Counted from the first letter of the stretch, positions 1 through 10,082 are shown. The stretch is DNA of 64,000 nt from Flagellimonas aurea (GCF_017313785.1 NZ_JAFLNL010000012.1:1-64000); one strand, 5' to 3'. Made by a program: numbers and translations. Notes: generated by a model not told the origin, from the sequence alone.

Positions 1-128
1 ACTATCTCCATTTCTATGGTATCTTTGTCGAGTACTTTGTACATGGGCTATGGTATTTGCGTGTGGTAACACAAATGTCCGTAGCCCTATCTTTCGATCC
101 AAAAAAAGTTTAAATCACTTCATAAACA

Positions 129-650
129 ATGAATAATATCAAAGAGAAGATAAAAAGAATTAAAATTGATTCTCTGTATGGTAAGAAAAAACATTTCAAT
201 GCTGCAGATAGAAAGGAAAATTGGCATTATTGGATTGGAATACCCTTAATTATTGTAAATATTTTATCTGGTTCAATTTTGTTTTATGTCCTTACTGAAG
301 ATGCGGCGGATTGGTTAAAATTTGTGCCTTTAGTATTTGGATTAATTGCTGCGTTGTTAAGTGGTTTTCAAACATTTCTTAATCTTCAAAAAAAAGTTGA
401 AGGACATAGAAGAATCGGTAATAGGTTTTTAGGAATAAGTAAGAAATGTGATATGTTAATTGCCTACATAGAAGATGATGTCATTGCAAAGAGAAATTTA
501 ATAGGGTCCATTGAGGAAATAATTTCAGAAATGGAAGAAACTAACAAAGACGCTGAATCGTTTCCTACGAATAACTCAGATTATAAGCATGCCAAAATTG
601 GCATTAACTCTGGTGAGGAGTTTTATACAAAAAATGAATTAAGACTTTAG
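129..650 (+). CDS. SLATT-domain two-TM protein, probable CBASS effector
   Basis: The 173-residue protein opens with a basic helix, then a KxxH..AA.R segment (about residues 20-29) and a Trp/His-rich turn before TM1 (about 35-54) and TM2 (about 64-86), followed by a cytoplasmic helical tail. That pattern is typical of SLATT-family proteins, which are predicted pore-forming effectors triggered by a nucleotide second messenger. A CD-NTase gene starts 21 bp downstream on the same strand, so the two probably form a minimal CBASS operon in which the cyclase product opens this membrane protein and harms the infected cell. The family call rests on pattern recognition; the effector role is inferred from the pairing. 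Confidence 0.72.
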   Translation: MNNIKEKIKRIKIDSLYGKKKHFNAADRKENWHYWIGIPLIIVNILSGSILFYVLTEDAADWLKFVPLVFGLIAALLSGFQTFLNLQKKVEGHRRIGNRFLGISKKCDMLIAYIEDDVIAKRNLIGSIEEIISEMEETNKDAESFPTNNSDYKHAKIGINSGEEFYTKNELRL

Positions 651-671
651 CATTAAAAAATATCCAAAAAA

Positions 672-1637
672 ATGATATCAAAATACTTAGTTGACTTGGT
701 TAACCAAGTTTCCATTCAAGAAAATGAGGTTAGAGAGATAAAGACTATAAGCGATGAACTGTTTATAATTTTAAAAATTAATTTAACATTTTTCCAAGGT
801 TTTAGAGTATATGGCTCAATTACACGTGGAACTTCGTTATCTCCCACTATATCCAGAAAAACAGATGTCGATGTGTTTTGTGAATATGACCTGGGAAGTT
901 GGATTACTTTAATGGAATACAATAAAGGTACAGAGTCGAATATCGTATTGACTGATGTTATTTATAGAGGTTTGGTTGACTTGAAGAATGAGGATTTGAA
1001 AGATGTAAAACTTGATTACCCCTCCGTACATCTAAAATTTAAGGGAATTGTCTTTGAATTAACGCCAGCTTTAGGGGATAAAGGAAGTAGTAGTTTAACA
1101 CTTGAGTTGCCTTATACAGAATGGGAATATGATCATCGACACCTTTTACCACTTGGGAAACAAACCAATGTGCGCACAACTTCAAGGAAAAGTGAAGATC
1201 CTGAGGATAAAAAACCTAATTCAAAAGTTGAAACTGTCTTACCATATGTTTATAACGATCGAGTAAAAAACAAGAATAATAATCCATATTTTTATTTAAT
1301 TATTCTATTGAAATACTGGAAATATGTTTTTCAATCAAATATTACCTCTTTTCTTCTTGAATCTGATATTTTCGAAGGTTTAGAAAAGTCCAAATTCTTT
1401 AAAGGAAAACAAGATTTAAGAGATATTTTGTTTACTTTCTTAACCACTACAGAAGTATATAGCTTTGAACTATTTAGAACGGATAATCAATTCTCAAAAT
1501 TATACAATAACATTGTAAGTATTAAGAATCTTTATGACCAGGGAGAAGAGGAAGATGCATTTTATCAGTTAATTAAATATTTACCCCCTCCAGATTATTT
1601 AAAAAAATACTCTTTCCCGTGTTCAGAATTACTATAA
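672..1637 (+). CDS. CD-NTase (SMODS-type nucleotidyltransferase) of a CBASS module
   Basis: The 321-residue protein has the polymerase-beta-like signature of CBASS cyclases: G48-S49 in VYGSITRGT, the metal-binding pair D65 and D67 in KTDVDVF, and a third acidic residue E129 in FELTPAL. Known CD-NTases make cyclic di- or trinucleotides on phage infection; the product of this one cannot be read from sequence. It lies 21 bp behind the SLATT gene. No Cap2/Cap3 (E1/E2- or JAB-like) accessory genes are visible, which fits a minimal two-gene system, although genes left of the window cannot be excluded. The low GC of this pair contrasts with the following chromosome genes and suggests transfer. Confidence 0.8.
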   Translation: MISKYLVDLVNQVSIQENEVREIKTISDELFIILKINLTFFQGFRVYGSITRGTSLSPTISRKTDVDVFCEYDLGSWITLMEYNKGTESNIVLTDVIYRGLVDLKNEDLKDVKLDYPSVHLKFKGIVFELTPALGDKGSSSLTLELPYTEWEYDHRHLLPLGKQTNVRTTSRKSEDPEDKKPNSKVETVLPYVYNDRVKNKNNNPYFYLIILLKYWKYVFQSNITSFLLESDIFEGLEKSKFFKGKQDLRDILFTFLTTTEVYSFELFRTDNQFSKLYNNIVSIKNLYDQGEEEDAFYQLIKYLPPPDYLKKYSFPCSELL

Positions 1638-1725
1638 ATATCAAATATTCAATTTGATCTTAAAAATAATATCCAATGTTTGATTTATTTATCAATTAAA
1701 CTAAAAAGTATTTTTAATTCTTCCA

Positions 1726-2598
1726 CTAGGTGCGAATATAAATTCCCTCGGCCAATGCAGGACTGCTAATGGTATGGTGAGGGCTTCTAAATGGTCTTTG
1801 GCTCATCAACCCCTTATTCTTGACTATTCCAACAACACTGTGGATTTTGGTAGTTTCCAGTGCTTCGTGAAGTGTCATGGGCGGTAAAATCGAGGGCAAG
1901 CGCTTGGCCAACATGGTCTTTCCCGCACCCGGAGGACCTATCAAGATGACGTTGTGGCCTCCGGCAGCAGCAATTTCCATACATCTTTTAATACTCTCCT
2001 GCCCTTTTACATCTGAAAAATCAAACTCGGGAAAGCTCAGGTGTTCATAAAATTCCTGTCGGGTATACACCACCGTTTGTTCCAAAGGTGCATCCGTATC
2101 AAAAAAGTCGATTACTTCCTTGATGTTGTTTACACCGTAAACTTTTAGCCCGTCCACGATAGCTGCTTCATTCGCATTTTCCTTGGGTAGGATAAACCCC
2201 TCGAAACCTTCCTCTTTTGCTTTGATAGCAATGGGCAAGGCGCCTTTTATTGGCTGTAAGCTCCCGTCCAACGAGAGTTCTCCCATAATCAAATATTTAT
2301 GGATGCTTTCGGAGCGGATTTGGTCCGATGCTGCCAAGATGCCAATGGCCAGTGTAAGGTCATAGGCAGAGCCTTCCTTTCGTAGGTCGGCAGGCGCCAT
2401 ATTGATGGTGATTTTTTTTCCGGGAATTCGATACCCGTTATTTTGGAGCGCCGCGGCAATCCTAAAATTGCTCTCTTTAATCGCATTATCGGGCAATCCA
2501 ACCAAATGATAACCAATACCTTTATCTATATTTACCTCTACAACAATTGTGGTTGCTTCGATTCCAAAAACGGCACTTCCGTAAACTTTTATCAGCAT
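1726..2598 (-). pseudogene. yifB: YifB/ComM-like Mg-chelatase-type AAA ATPase, C-terminally truncated
   Basis: The 290 residues match the N-terminal Lon-S5-like domain of YifB/ComM, with the family phrase VGLPDNAIKESNFRI, and then the start of the AAA module with Walker A GPPGAGKT. Intact family members are about 500 residues. This copy follows the family up to RPFRSPHHTIS and then runs into SPALAEGIYIRT and a stop, so Walker B, the sensor motifs and the chelatase C-terminal domain are missing. ComM is a branch-migration helicase for natural transformation in other bacteria. The break faces the CBASS pair, so the likely cause is insertion of the defence island into this gene. Loss of ATPase function is inferred. 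Confidence 0.82.
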
Positions 2599-2704
2599 AT
2601 CAACTTTCTAATTGAAAAAGGCTGAGAAAATAGCCAATCTCCAATCAAAAAAATCAATGGTTTGATGGATACCCTAATTTGAATTGATGAATGCCCCGTT
2701 TGAA

Positions 2705-5092
2705 TTAACGAAAGGTCAAAATGGATTCTGCAGTTTCTTCGATTTCCTTCTTGTTCATCATCATTTTACGGAACTCTCCGTTGACATACATCTGGGCCTG
2801 ATCATCATAATGTTTACTGAACGGATTTCCTGACTGTCCCGTGGGCAAGATACTGATGCTGTTCTCTACATCGGAAAAATCGATGATTCGGCGGGTAGAT
2901 GGTCCAGAGTTTACTTTGTAAAATCCAGTGCTGTCATATGGAAAGGCCAAATTGTTTATCACCTCACGGGTGCCCTCGACAGGGAATGGTCCCACATTGA
3001 AGTATTTTCTCAAGGATGCCACTTGGCCAAAGGGATGCCCATGCTCCAATGTATGCACCTTGTCCCAAGTCCACTGACTAGTATCCTCTCCAAAGTCTTT
3101 GATCAATGATTCCCATGTCTGAGCGAATGACATCAACACGATATCCTGCCTTGTTTCCACTACATCTGGAGTGTTGACGTTGTCCCACCATTTTCCGGAT
3201 TTCATTCTGGAGCCCCAAGCTATCTGTCTCTTAAACAGGTGTGTGGACAAGAATTGTTTGAACATTTCCGGGCCCAATTCATCTTCCATGGTATTCTTCA
3301 CCATAAAATATAGTGTCCTGTGGTATATTACCGGGCTAATGGATTTGAGCTTATATTCCCCATTCCAATTTTTCATGGAGTCCAAAAGCACCAATTGTTC
3401 ATTGTTCAAATTTGAAACATCGAACAATTTAATCAACTCGGTGACCACCTCCGTGTTCACTGGAGAGGTGACATCCAATATCATCTCAGAAATGGATTCC
3501 CTGTCCCAATCATCTTTAGCATCCAATAACTGCACAATCCGCTTTGCCCGGTTTTCAGGCAAATAATAACCGGGATAGAGCATTCCTGCAATAGAATCGG
3601 GCTGATTATTGGCGGAATACACATAGTTCCACGGTGGGTTCTCGGCCATTGGATTCTCTGAAAAATCCAGATAGCGCAAGGGTTCTTCTTTTCCTGATCT
3701 ACCATCCAAAATAAACTTGGTGGACAGACTGTCCGGCATCTCGTAAAGCTTGGCGGTGGCCCACCATGCCACATTTCCTTGGGCATCACCATACATTACA
3801 TTGAGTCCCGGTGCATGAATATTGGGCAAAGCGTTCTTAAACTCTTTCATATTGCTTGCATGGCTCAATCCGTATAAGGCATGCATCACCATATTCTTGG
3901 GTTTGGTATATATCCAAGACATGGCAACTGGTTTTTCCTCCGAAATTTGGTCAGCTATATTGTTTAAGACAGGCCCGTGATGTGTTTTCTTGTAAGTAAA
4001 CGATACATCCTCACCATCTTTTACTTTGATGGTTTTATTTACAAATTCATAGTCCTTCCATCCTTCTGCTGTTTTGTATTTGGTACTATCGGATGGGTGG
4101 GTTTCTTCATAATAAAAATCGATGTCGTCGTTTTCGAACATGGTGAGTCCGTACGCCAGATTTCTGTTGTGTCCCAACAAAGGAAATGGAACTCCTGCCA
4201 AATGATACCCGTACTTTTCATAGGTTGGGGTACTTATGTGGGCCTCGTACCAAACCGAAGGTTGTGCAAACCCAATGTGAGGGTCGTTGGCCAAAATCAC
4301 CTTTCCATTTTTAGTTTTTTGCGGAGCAACCACCCAACTGTTGCTTCCTTCGAATTGCGGAATGGGCAGCTTGCTTAAGGCTGTATTCACACTTGCGGTA
4401 ATGTTTGTACCGAGAGTATCGGCAACTTCTCCTTTAAAATTTTTAATCCATACAGTGGAGGTATCCGAACTTATGGCCAAGTCCTTCATGTACTCGTCTC
4501 CCAATTTGTTGCGCATACTTGTCAACAAAGGGTCTGTTTTGTGGGCCATGGCAAAACTGAATGCCATATATCCCACAGCATTGTATACGTCTTCAATGGT
4601 AAAGGGCTCCTTATCGATGCCGGTCAAATAAAACTCTATGGGAGTCGGTCCCTGCTTAATAAATTCATTGATTCCATCCAGATAGGCTTCGGCGAGCACA
4701 ATGGTTTCACTATCGGTATCAAGACTAGCAACAGTTTCTTTTGTGTGATCGGCAATGCCCAGGGAGAGAAAAAACTTGTCCGTTCCAATCATATCCTTCC
4801 CAAAAACCTCAGAAAGTCTTCCTTTTGCCACCCTTCGGAGCAACTCCATCTGCCATAATCTGTCCTGAGCATGAACATAACCCAATGCCTTTAATGCATC
4901 AGCCTCGTTGTCGGCATAAATATGAGGAATCCCATAGGGGTCAAAATAAGTGGTTACCTCATTGGAAATACCGGGCAGTTTTTTTTCACCACTATAGTCT
5001 GGTTTTAGGGAATTTAAGAATATAGCAATACCTATAATTACAAGTAGAAGGAATCCTGCAATTGCAAGAAGAATCTTTTTGTACTTTTTCAC
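2705..5092 (-). CDS. Penicillin acylase family Ntn-hydrolase
   Basis: The 795-residue precursor has an N-terminal membrane anchor or uncleaved signal (about residues 5-27), an alpha-subunit region, and the family's self-cleavage site G249-S250 in EGSNSWVVAP. S250 would become the N-terminal nucleophile of the beta subunit after autoprocessing. The following ANDPHIGF and GHNRNLAYGLT segments are also family hallmarks. These periplasmic enzymes hydrolyse amide bonds in penicillins, acyl-homoserine lactones or other acylated amines; the substrate cannot be predicted. The length fits the family. The gene is monocistronic, 80 bp beyond the stop of dsbD. Confidence 0.9.
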   Translation of the reverse strand: MKKYKKILLAIAGFLLLVIIGIAIFLNSLKPDYSGEKKLPGISNEVTTYFDPYGIPHIYADNEADALKALGYVHAQDRLWQMELLRRVAKGRLSEVFGKDMIGTDKFFLSLGIADHTKETVASLDTDSETIVLAEAYLDGINEFIKQGPTPIEFYLTGIDKEPFTIEDVYNAVGYMAFSFAMAHKTDPLLTSMRNKLGDEYMKDLAISSDTSTVWIKNFKGEVADTLGTNITASVNTALSKLPIPQFEGSNSWVVAPQKTKNGKVILANDPHIGFAQPSVWYEAHISTPTYEKYGYHLAGVPFPLLGHNRNLAYGLTMFENDDIDFYYEETHPSDSTKYKTAEGWKDYEFVNKTIKVKDGEDVSFTYKKTHHGPVLNNIADQISEEKPVAMSWIYTKPKNMVMHALYGLSHASNMKEFKNALPNIHAPGLNVMYGDAQGNVAWWATAKLYEMPDSLSTKFILDGRSGKEEPLRYLDFSENPMAENPPWNYVYSANNQPDSIAGMLYPGYYLPENRAKRIVQLLDAKDDWDRESISEMILDVTSPVNTEVVTELIKLFDVSNLNNEQLVLLDSMKNWNGEYKLKSISPVIYHRTLYFMVKNTMEDELGPEMFKQFLSTHLFKRQIAWGSRMKSGKWWDNVNTPDVVETRQDIVLMSFAQTWESLIKDFGEDTSQWTWDKVHTLEHGHPFGQVASLRKYFNVGPFPVEGTREVINNLAFPYDSTGFYKVNSGPSTRRIIDFSDVENSISILPTGQSGNPFSKHYDDQAQMYVNGEFRKMMMNKKEIEETAESILTFR

Positions 5093-5172
5093 GAAGATGG
5101 GTTAAGTCAATTAGTACTCTAAGTTATAATTAATTTCTTAGAAGGCTTAAAAAAGATATTGACAAATATCAA

Positions 5173-7152
5173 CTATTTGTTCATGGAAAGATAGTGCTTT
5201 TCCAAGCCTGACTTTAACCATTTCTCATAGGTTTCAACATCAACGTATTGGACTGCTTCATTGAGAATTTCAAGATTTGGGGAAAGCAATACATAATAGG
5301 GTTGCGACGCAGCGTTAAAGTTGATTGTCTGGAACGTGCCCCATTTTTGGCCAATCGTCTGGATGGATTTCACCCGTCCAGAGTCATATTTAAAATCGAA
5401 CTGCTCGGATTTAGGCAGTTCTTTTCTATCATCAACATAAAGTGAAATCAACACATAATCTTCCTTCAAGATGGGATAGATATTGGAATGGCTCCACACA
5501 TTTTCCTCCATTTTTCTACAATTTACACAGGCCCAGCCCGTAAAATCGAGTAAAATAGGCTTGTTCACTTCTTGTGCGTATGCCACGCCTTCTTCAAAAT
5601 CTTTATAGCAATCCAACCCTAATGGGCAGTCACTCTCTGTTTCCACAACGCTGTAAAAACTAGGAGGTGGGAAACCGCTCAAAAGTTTTAGGCTACTGAC
5701 ATTGAAAAGTCCTAGAACCAAATAAGCGGTAAATGCTAAACTAAGTATACCTATTGTTTTTCTTGCCGTTGAAAGATTCTTTTTGGGTCCATCATGTGGA
5801 AACCTAAAAATTCCGAATAGGTAAAGTGTCATCAAAACAAATAGCACTACCCAGATACCAACAAAAATTTCTCGTTTAAAAATGCCCCAGTTCCCTACCA
5901 AATCGGCATTGGACAAAAATTTGAAAGCTAAAGCCAGTTCCAAGAATCCAAGCACCACTTTTACAGTCGTCATCCAACCACCAGATTTTGGCAAGGAGTT
6001 CAACCAAGCCGGAAACATAGCGAACAATGCAAATGGAAGGGCCAAGGCCAAACCAAAACCTACCATTCCAGAGGTTAGATTGGTGGCTACATTACCTTCT
6101 GCCAATGTGGTACTTCCCAAAAGACCACCCAAGATAGGTCCTGTACAAGAAAAAGATACGATAGCCAAGGTCAACGCCATAAAAAAGATACCAAGCCCTC
6201 CTCCTATTTTGGATGAAGCGGAATCCATCTTATTGGCCCAAGAACTGGGCAACGTTAATTCATAGTAGCCAAAGAATGAAAAGGCAAAGAATACAAATAT
6301 GACAAAGAAGAACACGTTCAACCAGATATTGGTGGCGATGGTGTTCAAAATTTGTGAGTCTACCGAATTGAACAAGTGGAACGGTAAGCTCAATAAGAAA
6401 TAAATCAGCACGATAAAGAAACCGTAGAGCAAAGCATTGGCTATCCCTTTGGATTTATTCTGCGTCTGCTTGGTAAAAAAAGATACCGTCAACGGAATCA
6501 TGGGGAAAACGCAGGGAGTCAACAGGGCTATCAAACCACCAATAAAACCCAATCCGAAAATCATCCACAAATTGGATTGTCCTTCGGAATCCGTAACTCC
6601 GTTTTGATTCAAAAGGTTTTTGTTCTTAAAATCTACCTTGAGCGATTCTCCCAAGGCAACGCTACGTTCATCCAGAGCTGTTTCTTCAGTAACAAAACCA
6701 CTTCCGTCCAACGAAATTTGGAATAGCTCGTCAACAGGAATACAGACCTCTTTGCAAATTTGGTAGAACAAGTTCACTGAAATCTGGTTGACCTCAGGGT
6801 TCAATAATTTGATTTTCTGGGTGAAAATGGCCTCATTCTTAAAAAAAGTCTCCTCCACCTCGAAGATATCGCTGTACTCTTTTATGGTCTCGCTCTCGTC
6901 TGTTTTACCAACGAGCTCGTAATCCTCCCCTGCTTTTTCAAAAGTAAATTCGCTGGGCAAAGAACCGTTTTCATTCGTATATTGGGAATAGACGTGCCAG
7001 CCGTCCATAATTTTCCCTTTGAACACCAATTCGTATTCGGTGTCGGACAATTTATGTACTTCGTGGCTCCAGACTGCAGGATTCTGGTCTGTTTGGGAAT
7101 ATATAAATGGATTTACAAAAAGAAATCCCAGTAATAGTACCAATAGTCTCAT
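5173..7152 (-). CDS. dsbD: DsbD-type thiol:disulfide interchange protein
   Basis: The 659-residue protein has a signal peptide, an N-terminal DsbD-alpha-like domain with the Cys pair in YQICKEVCIPV, a membrane core carrying the two intramembrane redox cysteines (LLTPCVFPMIPLTV and VSFSCTGPILGG), and a C-terminal thioredoxin domain with C542-V-N-C545 in WACVNCRKME. It should pass electrons from cytoplasmic thioredoxin to periplasmic thiols for cytochrome c maturation and disulfide isomerisation. Its ATG overlaps the stop of tilS by 4 bp, so the two are probably co-transcribed. All key cysteine pairs are present. Confidence 0.93.
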   Translation of the reverse strand: MRLLVLLLGFLFVNPFIYSQTDQNPAVWSHEVHKLSDTEYELVFKGKIMDGWHVYSQYTNENGSLPSEFTFEKAGEDYELVGKTDESETIKEYSDIFEVEETFFKNEAIFTQKIKLLNPEVNQISVNLFYQICKEVCIPVDELFQISLDGSGFVTEETALDERSVALGESLKVDFKNKNLLNQNGVTDSEGQSNLWMIFGLGFIGGLIALLTPCVFPMIPLTVSFFTKQTQNKSKGIANALLYGFFIVLIYFLLSLPFHLFNSVDSQILNTIATNIWLNVFFFVIFVFFAFSFFGYYELTLPSSWANKMDSASSKIGGGLGIFFMALTLAIVSFSCTGPILGGLLGSTTLAEGNVATNLTSGMVGFGLALALPFALFAMFPAWLNSLPKSGGWMTTVKVVLGFLELALAFKFLSNADLVGNWGIFKREIFVGIWVVLFVLMTLYLFGIFRFPHDGPKKNLSTARKTIGILSLAFTAYLVLGLFNVSSLKLLSGFPPPSFYSVVETESDCPLGLDCYKDFEEGVAYAQEVNKPILLDFTGWACVNCRKMEENVWSHSNIYPILKEDYVLISLYVDDRKELPKSEQFDFKYDSGRVKSIQTIGQKWGTFQTINFNAASQPYYVLLSPNLEILNEAVQYVDVETYEKWLKSGLEKHYLSMNK

Positions 7153-8456
7153 GGGAACTGTGTAATCTTTAAAATTTTCATGGTTGAACCATCAACCTTG
7201 AATCGTTCATCGGCTCTTCTGCCCACAATCCAGACTATGTCATCGCCAGAGCAGAGCAACCATTGTTTCTCCTTGGAAATCAGGTCCATCTTTTCGTCCT
7301 TAAAAAATTTGGACAGCTTTTTCTTGCCCTTCATCCCAAATGGATAAAAATAGTCGCCTTTTTTCCAATTCCTTAACACTAACGGAAAGTTTAACTTTTC
7401 CTTGTCCAAAAATACGACATTTTGCCCCTGTTTTTCAAAGGTTTCCACATCTTCTAAACTTATTTTGATGGGCAGTTCATCTATCGCTTTATCTGAATGT
7501 ATTTCAAATGCTTCGCTCTCTTTGCGTTCAATTTTTGCAAGAATGAGGCTTTGCCTATCTTTTATCAATCTATGCGTCTTGGAGAACACTTGTTTACCGC
7601 TCTCGGCGGCCAATAAATCCTTCACATCGCTCCATTCGCTAAACCCATACCCATTGAACAATCCATACAAATATGCATCCAAAGGTTGCAACTTTTGTAG
7701 TTCGGCAATTTTGATTTGTACTTTATCCTTCCTTTGTTGAAACAGTTTTGACTTCAGCTCATTTAAGTGATTATTTACCAAATCATTGATTTGCCTCAAA
7801 TGATGCTGCGTATGCTGAAAATTTTGAAGAAATGTTGGGTTGAGCTCTTTTATTCCTGGGACAATTTCATGACGGATTTTATTCCGAAGGTATTTAACGC
7901 TTGCATTGCTACTGTCCTCTCGCCATTGGATGCTTTCTGACTTTGCATATTCTATAATCTCGTTCCTGGAAAAGGGCAACAACGGCCGAACAACATTACC
8001 ATTTACTTGGGGAATGCCTGAAAGTCCTTCTATTCCGGTTCCTCGGGAGAGGTTGATAAGAAAAGTTTCCAAACTATCATCTGCATGGTGAGCGGTCAAG
8101 ACATAGTCGTACCTTTTGGATTGCAACAGTTCATCAAACCACTTGTAACGCAATTCCCTTGCTGCCATTTGCACCGATAAACGTTGCTCTTCTGCATACT
8201 GTTCGGTATCAAATTGCTTTACATAAACATCGATTTCAAAAGTAGAGGCCAACTCACGTACAAAATCCTCATCTCCATCACTTTCCGTACCTCGCAAGGA
8301 AAAATTGCAATGGGCCAGTGCAAAATCAAACTTTAAAGCTTTACATAAATGAGCCAAAACCACACTATCAAGGCCACCACTGCATGCTAGTAGGAGTTTC
8401 TTGCCATTAAGAAATGGCATTGCGGCAGCAACGTGTTCTTTGAATTTTTGGACCAT
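7149..8456 (-). CDS. tilS: tRNA(Ile)-lysidine synthase
   Basis: The 435-residue protein has the PP-loop ATP pyrophosphatase motif SGGLDS at residues 26-31, the TilS segments HHADDSLETFLINLSRGTG and GLSGIP, then RWREDSSN-like and RNKIRHEI-like motifs, and a C-terminal TilS domain near LVLRNWKKGDYFYPFGMKG. It modifies C34 of tRNA-Ile(CAU) to lysidine, which is needed to decode AUA. The length is normal. It is the first gene of a two-gene unit with dsbD. The gene is normally essential, so it is presumably functional. Confidence 0.95.
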   Translation of the reverse strand: MVQKFKEHVAAAMPFLNGKKLLLACSGGLDSVVLAHLCKALKFDFALAHCNFSLRGTESDGDEDFVRELASTFEIDVYVKQFDTEQYAEEQRLSVQMAARELRYKWFDELLQSKRYDYVLTAHHADDSLETFLINLSRGTGIEGLSGIPQVNGNVVRPLLPFSRNEIIEYAKSESIQWREDSSNASVKYLRNKIRHEIVPGIKELNPTFLQNFQHTQHHLRQINDLVNNHLNELKSKLFQQRKDKVQIKIAELQKLQPLDAYLYGLFNGYGFSEWSDVKDLLAAESGKQVFSKTHRLIKDRQSLILAKIERKESEAFEIHSDKAIDELPIKISLEDVETFEKQGQNVVFLDKEKLNFPLVLRNWKKGDYFYPFGMKGKKKLSKFFKDEKMDLISKEKQWLLCSGDDIVWIVGRRADERFKVDGSTMKILKITQFP

Positions 8457-8512
8457 ACTACAAATTTACGAATAAACCCTAAGCCTTGCGGCTGTGTTAC
8501 ATTGTTGGTATG

Positions 8513-8780
8513 TTTCTGAGTTATTTTATTGTTCTATTGGTGTATAAGGCTGAATTGATACTTGATCGTATTTTTATGTCCATCCTTATGTCCAACAGCG
8601 CAGCGGTCTTGGTGCTTTTTCTCTTGCGCTTCATTATCTTCCCTTTTTGACACAAATTCCACGAATCATCCCGAATGTTTTTTATCGATTATGACGTTTG
8701 AACTTTTACACCTGCATACTGATTTCTGAGTTATCTGTTTATAGGTCTTTGTTCTTTTATCCAAAAGCGCAGCGGTCTTG
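8513..8780. repeat. Duplicated non-coding module in the tilS-pabB gap
   Basis: The 333-bp gap between tilS and pabB contains no plausible gene. It holds two degenerate copies of a module: TTTCTGAGTTAT at 8513-8524 and 8723-8734, each followed downstream by AGCGCAGCGGTCTTG (8597-8611 and 8766-8780, both perfect). The distance within the module differs (99 versus 58 bp), so one copy has lost or gained sequence. The role is unknown. Confidence 0.6.
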
Positions 8781-8789
8781 TTTCCTTAC

Positions 8790-10079
8790 CTATGTTTCTC
8801 TTTCCTCCAAAACCGTTCGCATTGCTTTAGCTTTCAGCAAACATTCCTGATACTCCCTTTCCGGGTCGGATTTAGCAGTAATGGCACTGCCTACGGAAAA
8901 GGACACATATTTATTGCTTGCATTGTACAGAATACTGCGAATCACGACATTGAAATCAAAATCACCTTTTGGTGAAAAATAACCTACCGCTCCACTGTAC
9001 AGGCCACGTTTGCTTTCTTCCAATGCCTCGATGATTTTCATTGCAGAAATCTTTGGGGCACCTGTCATACTTCCCATAGGAAATGTTTCCTTGATTAATC
9101 CCAAAGAATTTTTGTCCGTTGCAACTTTTGAAACTATTGTGGAAATAAGTTGATGTACTTGCTTAAAAGTATGGGGGTTACAAAGTTCCTCTACTCGCAC
9201 CGAACCCTTTATTGCACTCTTGGACAAATCATTCCGAACCAAATCGGTGATCATAATATTTTCGGAGCGTTCTTTTTCATCTTGAGCTAAATCTCTTTTG
9301 ATTTTTTCATCTTCCCGCTCATCATCACCTCTCCTTGCAGTTCCCTTTATGGGTTGTGAAATTACTTTTTGTCCGTGCTTTTTTAAATATCGTTCAGGCG
9401 AGGCGCACATCAAATAGTTATCGTTGAGGCGTGCAAAAGCGGCAAACGGTGGTTCGGAAATACCATTTAGTTTTTTATAAGTTTTCCATGGGTCTATGGT
9501 AGCTTCTTCGGCATAAAACTCTTGACAAAAGTTGGCTTCATAAATATCTCCTCTGTGAATATGTTCCAAAAAACGATGGGCCTTTTCAAAATAAGCATCC
9601 TTGTGAATCCTCATTTTTATTTTGATAGCATCTTGTGGGTCGGCCGGCAATTGTAAAGGGACAAAATCTCTGATTTCTTCAAAATCCGCTTCAATTTCCT
9701 GAGCCACCACATTTAAATAACTGAAATGGAGCTCATCATTCTCTACCCGGATAACCTTTAACGGCTGAAAAAACTGCACCGCCGGAAATCCGAGACCGTC
9801 AAAATTATTTGAGGTCAAGTCCTCCAACTCGTTCTTTACATCGTATGAAAAGTAACCAAATAGCCAATCTTTTTCATTTTCTAAAAAATCGTGGAGCACT
9901 TTAGTGGTTTCAAATTTTTGAGATGCGCCAACCGCTAAACAGGCTTCAAAACTGGAATATCGGTCCTGATGGGAATTGCTGTCCAGCCAAACGGCCGTTT
10001 CAAATTGTTTGGACCACCAAAAAAGCGCCTCTTTACTTTGTAAAAGGGATTTTATCTTAAAGGAGCGATGCGTCCGCAA
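8790..10079 (-). CDS. pabB: Aminodeoxychorismate synthase component I / anthranilate synthase I family
   Basis: The 429-residue protein has the chorismate-binding core of this family: PIKGTARRG, ENIMITDLVRNDLS, KETFPMGSMTGAPK and SAITAKSDPEREYQE. These enzymes aminate chorismate; PabB makes 4-amino-4-deoxychorismate for folate. Its short N-terminal region and stand-alone position, with no trpEGDC genes nearby, favour PabB over TrpE. The glutaminase partner PabA is not in the window. It begins 3 bp after the stop of the upstream FMN reductase gene, which suggests one transcript. Confidence 0.85.
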   Translation of the reverse strand: MRTHRSFKIKSLLQSKEALFWWSKQFETAVWLDSNSHQDRYSSFEACLAVGASQKFETTKVLHDFLENEKDWLFGYFSYDVKNELEDLTSNNFDGLGFPAVQFFQPLKVIRVENDELHFSYLNVVAQEIEADFEEIRDFVPLQLPADPQDAIKIKMRIHKDAYFEKAHRFLEHIHRGDIYEANFCQEFYAEEATIDPWKTYKKLNGISEPPFAAFARLNDNYLMCASPERYLKKHGQKVISQPIKGTARRGDDEREDEKIKRDLAQDEKERSENIMITDLVRNDLSKSAIKGSVRVEELCNPHTFKQVHQLISTIVSKVATDKNSLGLIKETFPMGSMTGAPKISAMKIIEALEESKRGLYSGAVGYFSPKGDFDFNVVIRSILYNASNKYVSFSVGSAITAKSDPEREYQECLLKAKAMRTVLEERET

Positions 10080-10082
10080 TAG

